Counted from the stretch's first letter, positions 1-9,514 are shown. The stretch: 64,000 nucleotides of DNA from Spartobacteria bacterium (GCA_003167365.1 PMTM01000006.1:1-64000); one strand, 5' to 3'. Translations and numbers: made by a program. The notes: a model not told the origin generated them from the sequence alone.

Positions 1-201
1 GGAAGAATCGTCAATCCTTTTTTAAGCTTTATAAAGCGCTGTCTGCGAGACGTACAAGCATGTTTAGAAAATAAATCACTTCAATCCGTTTGGAATTTTT
101 GGAATATTCGTTTTAAGGGCCAGCCAACTTTCCGCCGTCGCAAAATTTCGCGCGATGCACGAGTCAGGATGCTTTGTCCGTCGGCAGGCCGCTGGGTTAT
201 T
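1..201. other. window edge, no gene seen
   Basis: AT-richer DNA lying downstream of the PEP-CTERM gene on the minus strand. I find no convincing reading frame, RNA or strong terminator hairpin in it. Confidence 0.5.
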
Positions 202-942
202 CTAGACGGAGGATTTGCGACGTCGCAGCCCGATCCTAAGGAACCCGAGTGCACCAAACACATACAACGCGATGGTCGAAGGTTCCGGTACGGTGGCCGC
301 GCCGGTTAGATCGATTTCATAAGCGCCGATAGCAGAGCTCGGATCTACCAAACTCGAGTCGAAGTTCACTTCTGGACCGGTCGCGCTTGGATTTGGTCCG
401 AGCACAGCTGTCGAAGCTCCTGTGGCAAAAAGAAGCTGATTAGCAAAGTTGACCGGCTCACTTCCGGAAAGACTGATCGCCAGATAATAAGTACCGGCGC
501 TAACTGGTCCAAGCGCGTTGCCGGCTGGAAGGGTCGATTGCAGACTCAATCCACCGGGATCGTCGTCATTTGAGTAGACTGGACGGCCGCTCGAATTGAA
601 AAGAAAAAGCGCCGTGTCCAGACCGCTGGTCCCCGTCAGCGAATTGACCGTGGTGGCAGAGAATGCTCCCGGATTGCTAATCGAAATTATATAGATGTCC
701 GCATCTCCAATGCTACCAATGGAGCCGAAAATTTGAGTGAGCGCCAGGCCGCCTATCGGGCCGGTGCTTTGAGCGGTGCCGATGGTTTGCCCGGCGTCCC
801 CAATTTCTGTATAAACAACGTTTGGGTCAGGTAGCAAGGCGTTTGGGTCGGATTGCAACAGCCGCATTTGACTTGCGTTTAGCGAGAGGGGGGCCGTCAA
901 AGCAACGATACTCATTGCGATCGCAGAGATATGTTTCTTCAT
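202..942 (-). CDS. PEP-CTERM sorting domain secreted protein
   Basis: A 246-residue exported protein of unknown role. Residues 1-23 form a Sec signal peptide (MKK, then a hydrophobic stretch ending near LNAS). The middle (about 70-190) has the look of a bacterial pre-peptidase C-terminal (PPC-like) beta domain, with DADIY, GLDTALFLF and the acidic SNDDDPGG turn. The C-terminus has the complete PEP-CTERM signal: VPEPSTIAL, one hydrophobic helix and a basic RRRK tail. In the known system exosortase cleaves this tail and the protein goes to the outer surface or biofilm matrix. No exosortase gene lies in the window. The start is the ATG at 942, which places the signal peptide at the N-terminus. 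Confidence 0.85.
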   Translation of the reverse strand: MKKHISAIAMSIVALTAPLSLNASQMRLLQSDPNALLPDPNVVYTEIGDAGQTIGTAQSTGPIGGLALTQIFGSIGSIGDADIYIISISNPGAFSATTVNSLTGTSGLDTALFLFNSSGRPVYSNDDDPGGLSLQSTLPAGNALGPVSAGTYYLAISLSGSEPVNFANQLLFATGASTAVLGPNPSATGPEVNFDSSLVDPSSAIGAYEIDLTGAATVPEPSTIALYVFGALGFLRIGLRRRKSSV

Positions 943-1288
943 TTTGTTAATTCTAATTTTTTAGCTAACTCCCGCCTCACACTCACTCGCATGGCCGCCC
1001 TTTTGCGACCACAACTGATGCGTGCCCCTAACTAACTTTTCCCTTTGGAACTTTTTCCTTTGCAAGCTAAGCAGTCTGGCCGTGATATGAAATCGCCCGC
1101 GCAAGTGCAAGCCTTTTTTTAGCCTTTATGAAAATTTTGCTCGTTGCGGGAAATCCACACGCGATTTGCCACCGAAATGGGCACAAAACAACGGTAAGCC
1201 GCGCAGCAAAGACGGCCCACCGACTCGGCGTTCCCCGACTATTGAAATCGGGGAACGCGAGAACGAAAAGTCTAAATAGCTTTTAGCC
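943..1288. other. intergenic region with one hairpin
   Basis: About 345 bases without a supported gene. It is AT-rich next to the PEP-CTERM start, so it probably holds that gene's promoter. I could not pick out convincing -35/-10 boxes. The one clear structure is the hairpin at 1228-1258. Confidence 0.5.
1228..1258 (-). terminator. perfect 11-bp stem hairpin after the His/Trp-rich gene
   Basis: The arms at 1228-1238 and 1248-1258 are perfect inverted copies (gcgttccccga / tcggggaacgc) around a 9-base loop. It lies 30 bases after the stop of the minus-strand gene ending at 1289, so it may end or protect that transcript. No T-run follows on either strand, so it is not a textbook intrinsic terminator. 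Confidence 0.4.
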
Positions 1289-1507
1289 CTAGCAAATGAC
1301 GTAGTGGCCGTGAACCCAGAACTGATGATGGTTCCGCCAATGGCCTGGAACCCAACAATAATGAACGCCGTGATCCCAGTATCCCCCGCCGTGAGTGTAA
1401 AACCCTCGATCGCCGACGTCGATGTTAAGACTGATTGCTTCCACTGTTGTCAGCATTCCGCTCAGGCCGAGCAAAGCGGCCACAAGTACTGCAAGTTTGT
1501 GCTTCAT
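1289..1507 (-). CDS. small His/Trp-rich exported protein
   Basis: A 72-residue protein with a clear signal peptide (MKHKLAVLVAALLGLSGML to about VEA). The mature part is about 48 residues and is dominated by His, Trp, Tyr and Gly, with the motifs CWVPGHW and WVHGHYV. Such W-x-PGHW motifs occur in small Trp/His repeat periplasmic proteins of unknown function; metal or surface binding is only a guess. The frame is open further upstream, but I chose the ATG at 1507 because the signal peptide begins there and AGGA stands six bases before it. Two cysteines remain in the mature protein. Confidence 0.7.
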   Translation of the reverse strand: MKHKLAVLVAALLGLSGMLTTVEAISLNIDVGDRGFYTHGGGYWDHGVHYCWVPGHWRNHHQFWVHGHYVIC

Positions 1508-1719
1508 ATTTTTTCCTAATTGTCCTCGGATTACAACGCGAATTGGTCGCCTCGTATTCAAGATCGATAACTCATATATTGCAAGAAGTGTGTTTTGAGA
1601 ATTGGCGAGAGAAAATAATATGCCAATGCCAGAGTGTTATTCGCAGCATTCCGTTGAAGCCACGAGTTTAGGGAAAAAGCGCCAAAAGCGTCAACGCTAA
1701 GCCAAGGCTCGCGCGACAT

Positions 1720-3504
1720 TCAAACCAGCGCTGGCGCCGCGGACGCCGGCTCAACCCATTTGCCATGCTCCCGAATTAAATCCTTCAACCGATCCACTGC
1801 TTCCGCTTCGGGAATGTTGAATTTCACCGGCGTCTTCCCCACATACAGATTTACTTTCCCCGGCGCGCCGCCGACGTAGCCGAAATCCGCGTCCGCCATC
1901 TCACCCGGTCCATTCACGATGCAACCCATGATCGCAATCTTCACGCCTTTGAGATGCAACGTGTCCGCTTTGATCTTCGCCGTGGTTGTTTGCAGATTGA
2001 ACAACGTCCGTCCGCAGGATGGACACGCCACATAATCGGTCTTGAAAATCCGCGAACCGGCTGCCTGCAATATATTATAAGATAGCCGCAGCGATTGCCC
2101 AGGCGCTTCCTCGCCCTGGACGAGAATCGCGTCGCCAATTCCATCGCACAGCAACGAGCCAATATTTGTCGCCGCCGTCAGCAGCGTGTTCAGAAAATCC
2201 TTTCCGCAATCCACGCTCCGCAATCCGCAATTAAAAACATCCTTTAAGAGAATCGGATGTCGCGCGTGCAGCTTCGCCGCCAGCAAACGAAACGCCGCGA
2301 TCACCGCAAGATCGATATCATCCGTCACAGTAACAAAGAGCGCTCTCGAGTTTTCATTTAGCCGTGCAATCGAACTCTCGTCGCGCGGATCGATTTCCTC
2401 TATCTGCGCGTTCTCGTAAACGATCTCGGGTTTGTAATCGCCCATCTTGTCGATCTTGTGCGCTATCTTTTCGAAGCTCGCCTCTCGAATCACTACGCGC
2501 ATCAATTCTTCTCCGCCCACACGCACTCCATCTCGCTCAATCGTCTCCGTCGCTCGTCGCTGGTACGAAAACGGATCAAACGAAACTTCGATATTCGGCG
2601 CTCGGCGCTCGGGGCTCGGCGTTTTCCTAATATTCTGGATCAGCGCCTTCGCCACCGGAATTTCATGAATGCTATCCTCGGTTAATGAAACCCGGATCGT
2701 ATCGCCAATCCCATCCGCCAGCAGCGATCCAATCCCAATCGCGCTTTTGATCCGCGCGTCTTCGCCTTCGCCCGCCTCCGTTACGCCAAGATGAATCGGA
2801 TAATTCCAATCCGGGCCTTCTTCGTCCAATCGCGCAACCAGTAATCGGTAAGCCGCGATCATGACTTTCGGGTTGCTCGATTTCATCGAAAAGACGAACG
2901 CGTGATAATCGAGATCGCGCGCGATCCGCGCGAATTCGAACGCGCTCTCCACCATGCCGAGCGGCGTGTCGCCGTATCGATTCATGATTCGATCGCTGAG
3001 CGAGCCGTGATTCGTGCCGATGCGCATGGCGATCCCGCGCTGCTGGCAAAGCTCGACCAGCGGCGCGAAACGCTCCCGAATACGTTGCAGCTCCGCCGTG
3101 TATTGCTCGTCGCTATATTCGCGGATAAGGAATTTTTTCGAATCGGCGTAATTGCCCGGGTTGATCCGGACTTTGTCCACCCATTTCGCCGCTTCCATCG
3201 CCGCATCCGGTTTGAAATGGATGTCGGCGACAATCGGCACATCGCATCCGCGCTCCCGCAAACCTTTGACGATGTTTTCCAAGTTGCGTGAGTCTTTCAC
3301 CGTCGGCGCGGTAATTCGCACGATCTCGCAACCTGCGGCGGCCAATTCCATCGTCTGCGCGATGGAAGCCTCCGTATCCATCGTGTCGCACGTGATCATC
3401 GATTGGACTCGAATTGGATTCCCGCCGCCGACGCCAACTTTCCCGACTCGAACTTCGCGAGTCGCACGTCTTTGGTAACGAAAGAGATCAGCGCAATATT
3501 TCAC
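1720..3504 (-). CDS. ispG: 4-hydroxy-3-methylbut-2-enyl-diphosphate synthase, long form
   Basis: Catalyses the penultimate step of the MEP isoprenoid pathway, reducing methylerythritol cyclodiphosphate to HMBPP with a [4Fe-4S] cluster. At 594 residues it is the long form (E. coli about 370) that carries an extra central domain, as in Chlamydiae, Bacteroidetes and plants. The N-terminal TIM barrel starts at VGVGGGNPIRVQSM. The C-terminal cluster domain has CPSCGRT and CIVNGPGEM, giving the three cluster cysteines. The extra domain opens with DPFSYQRRAT, echoing the N-terminal DLFRYQRRAT. The start is a GTG at 3504. It is the last gene of the run cdsA-dxr-rseP-ispG, 44 bases after rseP, and dxr is in the same pathway. 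Confidence 0.95.
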   Translation of the reverse strand: MKYCADLFRYQRRATREVRVGKVGVGGGNPIRVQSMITCDTMDTEASIAQTMELAAAGCEIVRITAPTVKDSRNLENIVKGLRERGCDVPIVADIHFKPDAAMEAAKWVDKVRINPGNYADSKKFLIREYSDEQYTAELQRIRERFAPLVELCQQRGIAMRIGTNHGSLSDRIMNRYGDTPLGMVESAFEFARIARDLDYHAFVFSMKSSNPKVMIAAYRLLVARLDEEGPDWNYPIHLGVTEAGEGEDARIKSAIGIGSLLADGIGDTIRVSLTEDSIHEIPVAKALIQNIRKTPSPERRAPNIEVSFDPFSYQRRATETIERDGVRVGGEELMRVVIREASFEKIAHKIDKMGDYKPEIVYENAQIEEIDPRDESSIARLNENSRALFVTVTDDIDLAVIAAFRLLAAKLHARHPILLKDVFNCGLRSVDCGKDFLNTLLTAATNIGSLLCDGIGDAILVQGEEAPGQSLRLSYNILQAAGSRIFKTDYVACPSCGRTLFNLQTTTAKIKADTLHLKGVKIAIMGCIVNGPGEMADADFGYVGGAPGKVNLYVGKTPVKFNIPEAEAVDRLKDLIREHGKWVEPASAAPALV

Positions 3505-3548
3505 GCGGCCGCAAACCTACGGGAACGAAACTAGGCGCGCAATCCCGC

Positions 3549-5195
3549 CTATTTCGGCGCGGATTTTGACGGCGTCGATTTCGGAACAAACTTCGGCCCG
3601 TCTCTTCTCCCGCCGAACAAGTCCTGCACATCGAAAAAGGCGATATAGACCATGAACCCGATGATCAATACGGCGCAGGTCGTTTGTATTACTTCGAGCA
3701 CGCGCATGTTCACTGGCCGGCGGCGAATTGCTTCGATAATCGCGAGAACAATGTGACCGCCATCGAGCACGGGAATCGGCAGCAAATTGAGCAGGGCGAG
3801 ATTGACATTGAGCACCACGCTGAACCAGAGCGCCATGCGCCAGCCTTCGCTGTTTTCAAACATCACATAATACACGCGCAGCATCATGACCGGTCCGCTC
3901 ATGTGCTGCAGCTTCACGTCCGACTTGGGTGAAGCGATTGCGCTGACCGTGTTCACGATCGACATCATGCCGGCGCGAATTTGTTCAATCGGCCCGGGAT
4001 GCATCCGCGTGAGTTTTCCGTAAGCATCCAAAGCGATTCCGTAGTCTTCGTCCCAGGCGATTCCGATCCGCGCGATTTTATCACCGACCGGAATTTCGGG
4101 AGTGACCGTCACGGTCATCATATTCCCGGCGCGTTTCACGGCCATCCTGACGGGCTGACCCGAGTGCTGTTTGACGTAATCGGAAATGGCGAGCGCGCTC
4201 GGCATCTTCTGCTCATCAACTGCAACAACTTCGTCACCCTCCTTCAATCCCGCGCTATCCGCTGGACTGTCTTTGAAAACGGAGCCGATCTTTGGATTAC
4301 CCGGACTAAACGGCAACGGAACGGTCTGGCCGCCGCGCTCAACCGTGAGAGTGAGTTGCTCTGCAGAGTGGTCGCGGATGAAATCGGCAATGCCGAGAAT
4401 GTGATACAACCGCTGACCGTTGATCGCGACAATGGAGTCATTCGGTTTCAAGCCTGACCGCGCAGCTGTACTGTCCGGTTCTACTTTAGCAACGACCGGC
4501 GTCTCGGCGGGATAAATCTCGATTTGCCGGAGCGCCTTGCGCATCCACGGCTTTGTCTCCGGAACAATCGGCTTGGCTTCGACCGTCAGTGTTTGCGCAT
4601 CGCGCACTACCGTGATTGCAATCGTGTCGCCTTCGCTTCGAATAATCCGCCACGAAATACTGTCGTCGCCCATTCCGCCGAAGCGCGAAACCGGTTCGCC
4701 GTCGATCGCCAGAATCTTGTCGCCCGGCCTCAAGCCGGCTTGAGCAGCAGGTGAATCGGGCACTACGTAGCCGATCGTCGTCGTCGATTCCGATTCGCTC
4801 ACCGGCCTTCCAACCGCGGTGATAATGATCGCGAATAACACCGCCAGTCCGAAGCTGAAGAGTGGTCCCGCGAACGCCACGATAATTTTATCGAGCGCGG
4901 AAATCGGCGGGAGCTCTTGCCGATCCATATCCGCTTTGCCTTCAATGATGTCCATTGGCGCCAGTTGCGGCAGCGCCACGAACCCGCCGAACGGCAACGA
5001 GCCGAGCGAGTATTGCACCCCTTTAATCGTTTTTTTCCAGAGCGGTTTGCCGAACCAAATCCCGAACTTTTCGATATAAAGACCGCGCCAGCGCGCCGCC
5101 AGAAAGTGGCCGACCTCATGCACGACGATGAGCAAATTAAAGAGAACGAGGACCTCAATCAGAATGAGGACGACGCGCGCGATGTGCAGAATCAT
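3549..5195 (-). CDS. rseP: RseP/S2P-type site-2 zinc metalloprotease, three PDZ domains
   Basis: Inner-membrane protease that cuts transmembrane substrates such as anti-sigma factors and signal-peptide remnants. The HExxH zinc site (VVHEVGHFLAARW) lies in the first helix around residue 25, and the second motif NLLPIPVLDGGH near residue 480 gives the third metal ligand. Between them are three PDZ-like repeats, recognisable at SPAAQAGLRPGDKI, STAARSGLKPNDSI and SPADSAGLKEGDEV. E. coli RseP has two, and at 548 residues this protein is about 100 longer. I chose the ATG at 5195, five bases after the dxr stop, because the first membrane helix follows at once; the frame is open upstream inside dxr. 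Confidence 0.93.
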   Translation of the reverse strand: MILHIARVVLILIEVLVLFNLLIVVHEVGHFLAARWRGLYIEKFGIWFGKPLWKKTIKGVQYSLGSLPFGGFVALPQLAPMDIIEGKADMDRQELPPISALDKIIVAFAGPLFSFGLAVLFAIIITAVGRPVSESESTTTIGYVVPDSPAAQAGLRPGDKILAIDGEPVSRFGGMGDDSISWRIIRSEGDTIAITVVRDAQTLTVEAKPIVPETKPWMRKALRQIEIYPAETPVVAKVEPDSTAARSGLKPNDSIVAINGQRLYHILGIADFIRDHSAEQLTLTVERGGQTVPLPFSPGNPKIGSVFKDSPADSAGLKEGDEVVAVDEQKMPSALAISDYVKQHSGQPVRMAVKRAGNMMTVTVTPEIPVGDKIARIGIAWDEDYGIALDAYGKLTRMHPGPIEQIRAGMMSIVNTVSAIASPKSDVKLQHMSGPVMMLRVYYVMFENSEGWRMALWFSVVLNVNLALLNLLPIPVLDGGHIVLAIIEAIRRRPVNMRVLEVIQTTCAVLIIGFMVYIAFFDVQDLFGGRRDGPKFVPKSTPSKSAPK

Positions 5196-5199
5196 AACT

Positions 5200-6351
5200 C
5201 TATTTCCCGACGAGCCGGCGCGCTTCCTCGCGGGCCCACTGATCGGCCCGCAATATCTCATCAAGGTCCGGATGCGCAACGGTCGAGTGCCGGTTCATGA
5301 CTCCTTCAACCATCTGCCAGATGCGCGGAAAACGCACGTTTCGATCCAGGAATGCGGCAACCGCGATTTCGTTGGCCGCATTCAAAACGGCGGGCAAAGT
5401 TCCGCCCGTCTCGCCGGCCTCGCGGGCGAGATTGAGCGCAGGAAAATCATCGTAACGCGGCTTTGCGAACTCGAGTTTCGATAATTTTCCGAAATCGAGC
5501 GGCGGCAACGAATTCGGCACGCGCTCCGGCCACGTGACCGCGTATTGAATCGGGAAACACATATCTGAATAGCTCAATTGCGCGAGCGTCGATCCATCCG
5601 CAAATTCCACCATCGAATGGACAATGCTTTGCGGATGAATCACTACTTCGACGCGCTTCATCTCTACACCGAAGAGCCAGTGCGCCTCGATCATCTCCAG
5701 TCCCTTATTAAATAGAGTTGCCGAATCGATCGTGATTTTCGGGCCCATATTCCAAGTCGGATGCTTCAGCGCCTGCTCCACTGTGATCGACTCAAAATCC
5801 TTCGCTGCCGTTTCCCGAAACGGGCCACCCGACGCAGTCAAGATGATGCGACGTACATCCGAGGCACGACCATCAAGGCATTGAAAGATCGCGTTGTGCT
5901 CCGAATCAACCGGCAAAACGTGAACACCTTTCGCGCGCGCTTCGCGCATCACGATCTCGCCGGCCATGACGAGAATTTCTTTACTCGCCACTGCCAAATC
6001 TTTCCCCGCTTCAATCGCGGCAAGCGCCGGACGCAATCCGCCCGTTCCGACAATTGCGATGAGCACCATGTCCGCATCGGCCATCGACGCGATCTCGAGA
6101 AGTCCACTTTCGCCTACGAAAATCTGTGGCTTGTACTCCAACGCGCTACGCAAGATATCGATCTTGGTTTCGTCGACGAGACACACCGCCTTCGCGCGAA
6201 CCTTATTCGCCGCCACGGCCAGTTTCTCCGCATTCTTGTTCGCCGCGACTCCGACGATCTCCATTCGGTCCGGGATATCATGCGCAACCTTCAAAGAGCT
6301 TTCGCCAATCGAACCGGTGGCGCCAAGAATAACGACGCGTTTACGTTTCAT
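5200..6351 (-). CDS. dxr: 1-deoxy-D-xylulose 5-phosphate reductoisomerase
   Basis: Second enzyme of the MEP pathway, converting DXP to methylerythritol phosphate with NADPH and a divalent metal. The 383 residues match the usual family length. Visible motifs are the N-terminal dinucleotide fold GATGSIGESSLKV, the VASKEILVMAG segment, VDSEHNAIFQCL with the metal-binding Asp and Glu, and TASGGPFRE. The rseP start lies five bases downstream, so the two are very probably co-transcribed and perhaps translationally coupled. Upstream, a 70-base gap to cdsA holds a palindromic repeat. Confidence 0.96.
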   Translation of the reverse strand: MKRKRVVILGATGSIGESSLKVAHDIPDRMEIVGVAANKNAEKLAVAANKVRAKAVCLVDETKIDILRSALEYKPQIFVGESGLLEIASMADADMVLIAIVGTGGLRPALAAIEAGKDLAVASKEILVMAGEIVMREARAKGVHVLPVDSEHNAIFQCLDGRASDVRRIILTASGGPFRETAAKDFESITVEQALKHPTWNMGPKITIDSATLFNKGLEMIEAHWLFGVEMKRVEVVIHPQSIVHSMVEFADGSTLAQLSYSDMCFPIQYAVTWPERVPNSLPPLDFGKLSKLEFAKPRYDDFPALNLAREAGETGGTLPAVLNAANEIAVAAFLDRNVRFPRIWQMVEGVMNRHSTVAHPDLDEILRADQWAREEARRLVGK

Positions 6352-6356
6352 AAACA

Positions 6357-6415
6357 GACAGGATTTACAGGATTAAACGGGGATCGAAGAAATTCTTAAT
6401 CCTGGAAATCCTGTC
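6357..6415. repeat. palindromic intergenic repeat, ACAGGAT type
   Basis: Imperfect inverted repeat with arms gacaggatttacaggatt and aatcctggaaatcctgtc, filling the cdsA-dxr gap. A related copy lies at 24086-24164 between pgk and tpiA. Transcribed, it would fold into a hairpin inside the operon mRNA. Confidence 0.75.
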
Positions 6416-6422
6416 AGAAATT

Positions 6423-7337
6423 CTACGGAACGCGAATTACAAGCCGGAGGTAGAAAAACAGGAGTGGCGCGGTAAACAACAGACTGTCGATTAAGTCAAG
6501 CGCGCCGCCGATTCCCGGCAGAAAATTCCCGGAATCTTTTACGCCGGTACTGCGTTTGATGATCGACTCCGCCAGGTCGCCGACGACCGCCGCGAACCCG
6601 AGGATCAAGCCGAGCACAATCGCATGTGTCCAATTCAACATCGACAAGTGACCCGGCATAAGTCGAAAGAGCGCGAGACTCGCGAACAATGACAACCCGA
6701 GCGCGCCGCAAAATCCTTCCCATGTTTTTTTCGGGCTGATGTGCGGAATCATTTGGTGCCGCCCGATGACGCTGCCGACAAGATATGCTCCCATGTCGCT
6801 AAATTTTGTCACCACGATCAAATACAGGCAGTAAAACTGTCCCATCACCGCGCCGGCGCTCGAGCGCGGAATCAGGTAAACTATTTTGGTCATGAAGTTG
6901 AAAAGCCAGAGCACGTAAAGAAGTCCGAACAACGTGTAGGCCATCGTTTGCAGCGGCTCGTCGTCGCGCAGGCGCGCAAACATTTGCCGCGTGAAGACCG
7001 TCAGCAAAAAGAAGAGGAGGACCGCGAGTTCAAAATCGTAGGAGCGCGCCGGGCCCATCCTCGAGAAGTAATAAAAACTTCCCGCCAACATGACCGCGCC
7101 GCAGATCATCCCGACGATCTTGAAATTCGGCAGGCCCTTATGGTCGAGCATGCGGTAGAACTCCCAGAGCGCCACCAGCCCAAACAGACAGATCAATAAA
7201 TGGAACGCCAATTCGTAACCGGAGAACGCGATGACTAGCGCGACAGACCAGAGCGCGACAGTGCTCAGAAATCGAAGAACGAAAACCGAGCGTGAGGTAG
7301 GCACTTTCGGTGCGGCTTGCTCAAGCGTCGCGGGCAT
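6423..7337 (-). CDS. cdsA: phosphatidate cytidylyltransferase
   Basis: Makes CDP-diacylglycerol from CTP and phosphatidic acid for phospholipid synthesis. It is a polytopic membrane protein of about 304 residues with some eight hydrophobic helices. The family signature is at the C-terminus: SIIKRSTGVKDSGNFLPG, then GGALDLIDS. The usual HGGxxDR-D segment is read here as IGGALDLID, a mild departure. The start is uncertain. The ATG at 7337 has AGGA about 13 bases upstream, the ATG at 7388 adds 17 residues, and the frame stays open into tdh on the other strand. It heads the envelope/isoprenoid operon, a common bacterial arrangement, but the usual upstream uppS is absent. Confidence 0.9.
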   Translation of the reverse strand: MPATLEQAAPKVPTSRSVFVLRFLSTVALWSVALVIAFSGYELAFHLLICLFGLVALWEFYRMLDHKGLPNFKIVGMICGAVMLAGSFYYFSRMGPARSYDFELAVLLFFLLTVFTRQMFARLRDDEPLQTMAYTLFGLLYVLWLFNFMTKIVYLIPRSSAGAVMGQFYCLYLIVVTKFSDMGAYLVGSVIGRHQMIPHISPKKTWEGFCGALGLSLFASLALFRLMPGHLSMLNWTHAIVLGLILGFAAVVGDLAESIIKRSTGVKDSGNFLPGIGGALDLIDSLLFTAPLLFFYLRLVIRVP

Positions 7338-7502
7338 GCAGCCGGCATCATCCTGAAGGAACGCAGCGAGCGCAAGAAGAACGCGCATAGATCGACAATT
7401 AGTACGTCGCGCGCGAATGGAATGTGAACACAGGCTTCCAACCAATTTTTTCCTGCTTTCCTGCTTTGATGATTCGCCTAGTTTCTTCTCGTGCAGAAGA
7501 AG

Positions 7503-8534
7503 ATGAAGGCGGTGGTGAAGAGCAAGGCCGACCCCGGGCTTTGGCTTGAAGAAGTTTCCGTTCCCGAAGTCGGCGATGACGACGTGCTCATCCGCGTGCT
7601 CAAGACCTCGATCTGCGGGACCGACGTACATATATATAACTGGGACGCGTGGTCGCAGAAGACGATCCCTGTGCCGATGACGATCGGGCACGAGTTCGTC
7701 GGGATTGTCGATCTGGTCGGCAATCGCGTGAAAGGATTCGCCCAAGGCGATCTCGTCACTGGCGAGGGCCACATCACCTGTGGACATTGCCGCAATTGTC
7801 TCGCTGGACGCCGTCACCTTTGTCCGAACACCCAAGGCGTCGGCGTGAATCGCAACGGTGCTTGGGCGGAATTTGTCGCCATCCCACAATCAAACGTCTG
7901 GCACGCCGATCCCTCGATCCCGCTCGACGTCCTTTCCTGTTTCGATCCTCTCGGTAACGCCGTTCACACCGCGCTCTCGTTTGATCTCATTGGGGAAGAT
8001 GTGCTCATCACCGGCGCCGGTCCGATCGGTTGCATGGCCGTGCCAGTCGCGAAACACGCCGGCGCGCGCAACGTCGTCATCACCGACATCAATCCGTACC
8101 GTCTCGATCTCGCCCGCAAGATGGGCGCGACCCTCGCGCTCGATGTGCGTACCGAAAAATTATCCGAGGCGATGAACAAACTCGGCATGAAAGAGGGCTT
8201 CGATGTCGCGCTCGAAATGTCCGGCAACCCAAAAGCGTTTACCGACATGCTGCCGGCCATGTTTCACGGCGGCAAAATTGCGCTGCTCGGCATCATGCCC
8301 GGCAGCGCCGCGATCGATTGGAACCTCGTTGTCTTCAGCGCGTTAACCATCAAAGGAATTTACGGACGCGAGATGTACGAAACCTGGTACAAAATGACCG
8401 CCATGATTCAGTCCGGCCTCGATATCTCACCGGTAATCACCCACCACTTTCCATACACGGAATTCAAGGAAGGCATCGAGCTCATGAAATCCGGTAACTC
8501 CGGCAAAATCGTGCTCGAGTGGGCCGCGCGTTAG
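7503..8534 (+). CDS. tdh: L-threonine 3-dehydrogenase
   Basis: Zinc- and NAD-dependent oxidation of threonine to 2-amino-3-ketobutyrate, which Kbl then cleaves to glycine and acetyl-CoA. Of 343 residues, against 341 in E. coli, and alignable along its length: [18 protein letters not shown] (catalytic zinc Cys), [19 protein letters not shown] (structural zinc cysteines), [25 protein letters not shown] (NAD fold) and [16 protein letters not shown] chose the ATG at 7503 because the family begins MKA; a GTG at 7491 would add four residues. The partner kbl lies 1.2 kb downstream on the same strand. Confidence 0.97.
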   Translation: MKAVVKSKADPGLWLEEVSVPEVGDDDVLIRVLKTSICGTDVHIYNWDAWSQKTIPVPMTIGHEFVGIVDLVGNRVKGFAQGDLVTGEGHITCGHCRNCLAGRRHLCPNTQGVGVNRNGAWAEFVAIPQSNVWHADPSIPLDVLSCFDPLGNAVHTALSFDLIGEDVLITGAGPIGCMAVPVAKHAGARNVVITDINPYRLDLARKMGATLALDVRTEKLSEAMNKLGMKEGFDVALEMSGNPKAFTDMLPAMFHGGKIALLGIMPGSAAIDWNLVVFSALTIKGIYGREMYETWYKMTAMIQSGLDISPVITHHFPYTEFKEGIELMKSGNSGKIVLEWAAR

Positions 8535-8770
8535 TTCAAACAGCGGATTGCGCGGATACCGCAGACTCCTTTCTGTCACTCCGAGCGAAATAGAGGAATC
8601 TATTGCGGCCCGCTCGACAGTCGTATGTGCAAAACGCAGGCGATCTGAGCGAAACGCCAAATCGCAGCGTTAGAGAATATTCGATTGTGGGATTGCCACC
8701 AACGCAGAGATCGCCAGACCAAACTCTTAATGTTTTCCCTCTCTCGGTTTTCTGAGTGAAAGATGGAAGC

Positions 8771-9514
8771 TCATTGGAGCACTGCCGCTTCCTGCTCGTT
8801 GCCTTGCAATTCCAGAACCATCCGGCGGATATGTTTGTAGTTCTGATGCGGCGTGAGGAAACGTAAACTCTCCTGCGGATCACCCCATTGCAGAATTTGG
8901 ATCGGTTCCTGGCGCGCGCCCCAGCTGTTCATCTCGCTTCGCGTAGACATGTAGAGATCGATCGTGTTGCGGCCCGACAACGCCCAACCGTAGTCGTCCA
9001 CGCGGTAGATCTGCCCCGTTGAAAGCAAACGGAATGTCGTCCCCACTGGCCAGCGCGACCAGTCTGCCGCGGCGCTGCCGATCTTTGGTTTCCTTGTCAC
9101 CGCAATGGCACGCTTCGCGCCGCGCGTCGTTTTAGTGACGCGCGTTGTCGTGGTCCTGCTCTCTTCCAATGAAAATGGTTGCAGTGACGAGCCTGAGTTC
9201 GATACGCGCTGGTAATCGTTATCGTCGCTATCCGAGATCGCGCGCGCGCGCATTACATTATCCGCGCGATGGATCGCCGGACCAGCGGCGTGCAATTCGC
9301 CGCCCAGTGCATTGTGATTGGTGTATTGGGTGTGATCGGCTTCGGTATGCGTATACGCAGTGGTGCGGACATTTTGAAAATCGCTCCGGTGCAGGGGCGA
9401 CTCGTAGGCTGGCAGCGATCGCGCGGTTTTGCCCGTTTCGCAGGAAGAGAAGACAAGGGCGCCAATCACCGCGAACGCGGCAGAAAGAAGAAATCGAATT
9501 TCAGAAGGTCTCAA
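8771..9514 (-). CDS. 3D-domain lipoprotein
   Basis: A 247-residue predicted lipoprotein: hydrophobic leader, then FSSC near residue 24 as the likely lipidation cysteine. The 3D domain (a small double-psi barrel named for three conserved aspartates, found in MltA-type and Rpf/YuiC-type peptidoglycan enzymes) is split. VRTTAYTHTEADH comes near residue 50, followed by about 90 low-complexity residues rich in Ser, Thr, Asp and Arg. The main block is DWSRWPVGTTFRL, YRVDDYGWALSG and TIDLYM. Together these suggest a role in cell-wall turnover. It is antisense to, and sits between, tdh and kbl, so it is unlikely to belong to threonine catabolism. Confidence 0.8.
   Translation of the reverse strand: MRPSEIRFLLSAAFAVIGALVFSSCETGKTARSLPAYESPLHRSDFQNVRTTAYTHTEADHTQYTNHNALGGELHAAGPAIHRADNVMRARAISDSDDNDYQRVSNSGSSLQPFSLEESRTTTTRVTKTTRGAKRAIAVTRKPKIGSAAADWSRWPVGTTFRLLSTGQIYRVDDYGWALSGRNTIDLYMSTRSEMNSWGARQEPIQILQWGDPQESLRFLTPHQNYKHIRRMVLELQGNEQEAAVLQ

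Noticed and set aside
1228-1258. Classical rho-independent terminator
   Set aside because: The stem is perfect, but no T-run follows on either strand, so I list it only as a hairpin of possible terminator use.
5761-6399. A 212-codon plus-strand frame
   Set aside because: It lies opposite dxr, which is certain. The frame has no family resemblance and is explained by the codon bias of dxr read backwards.
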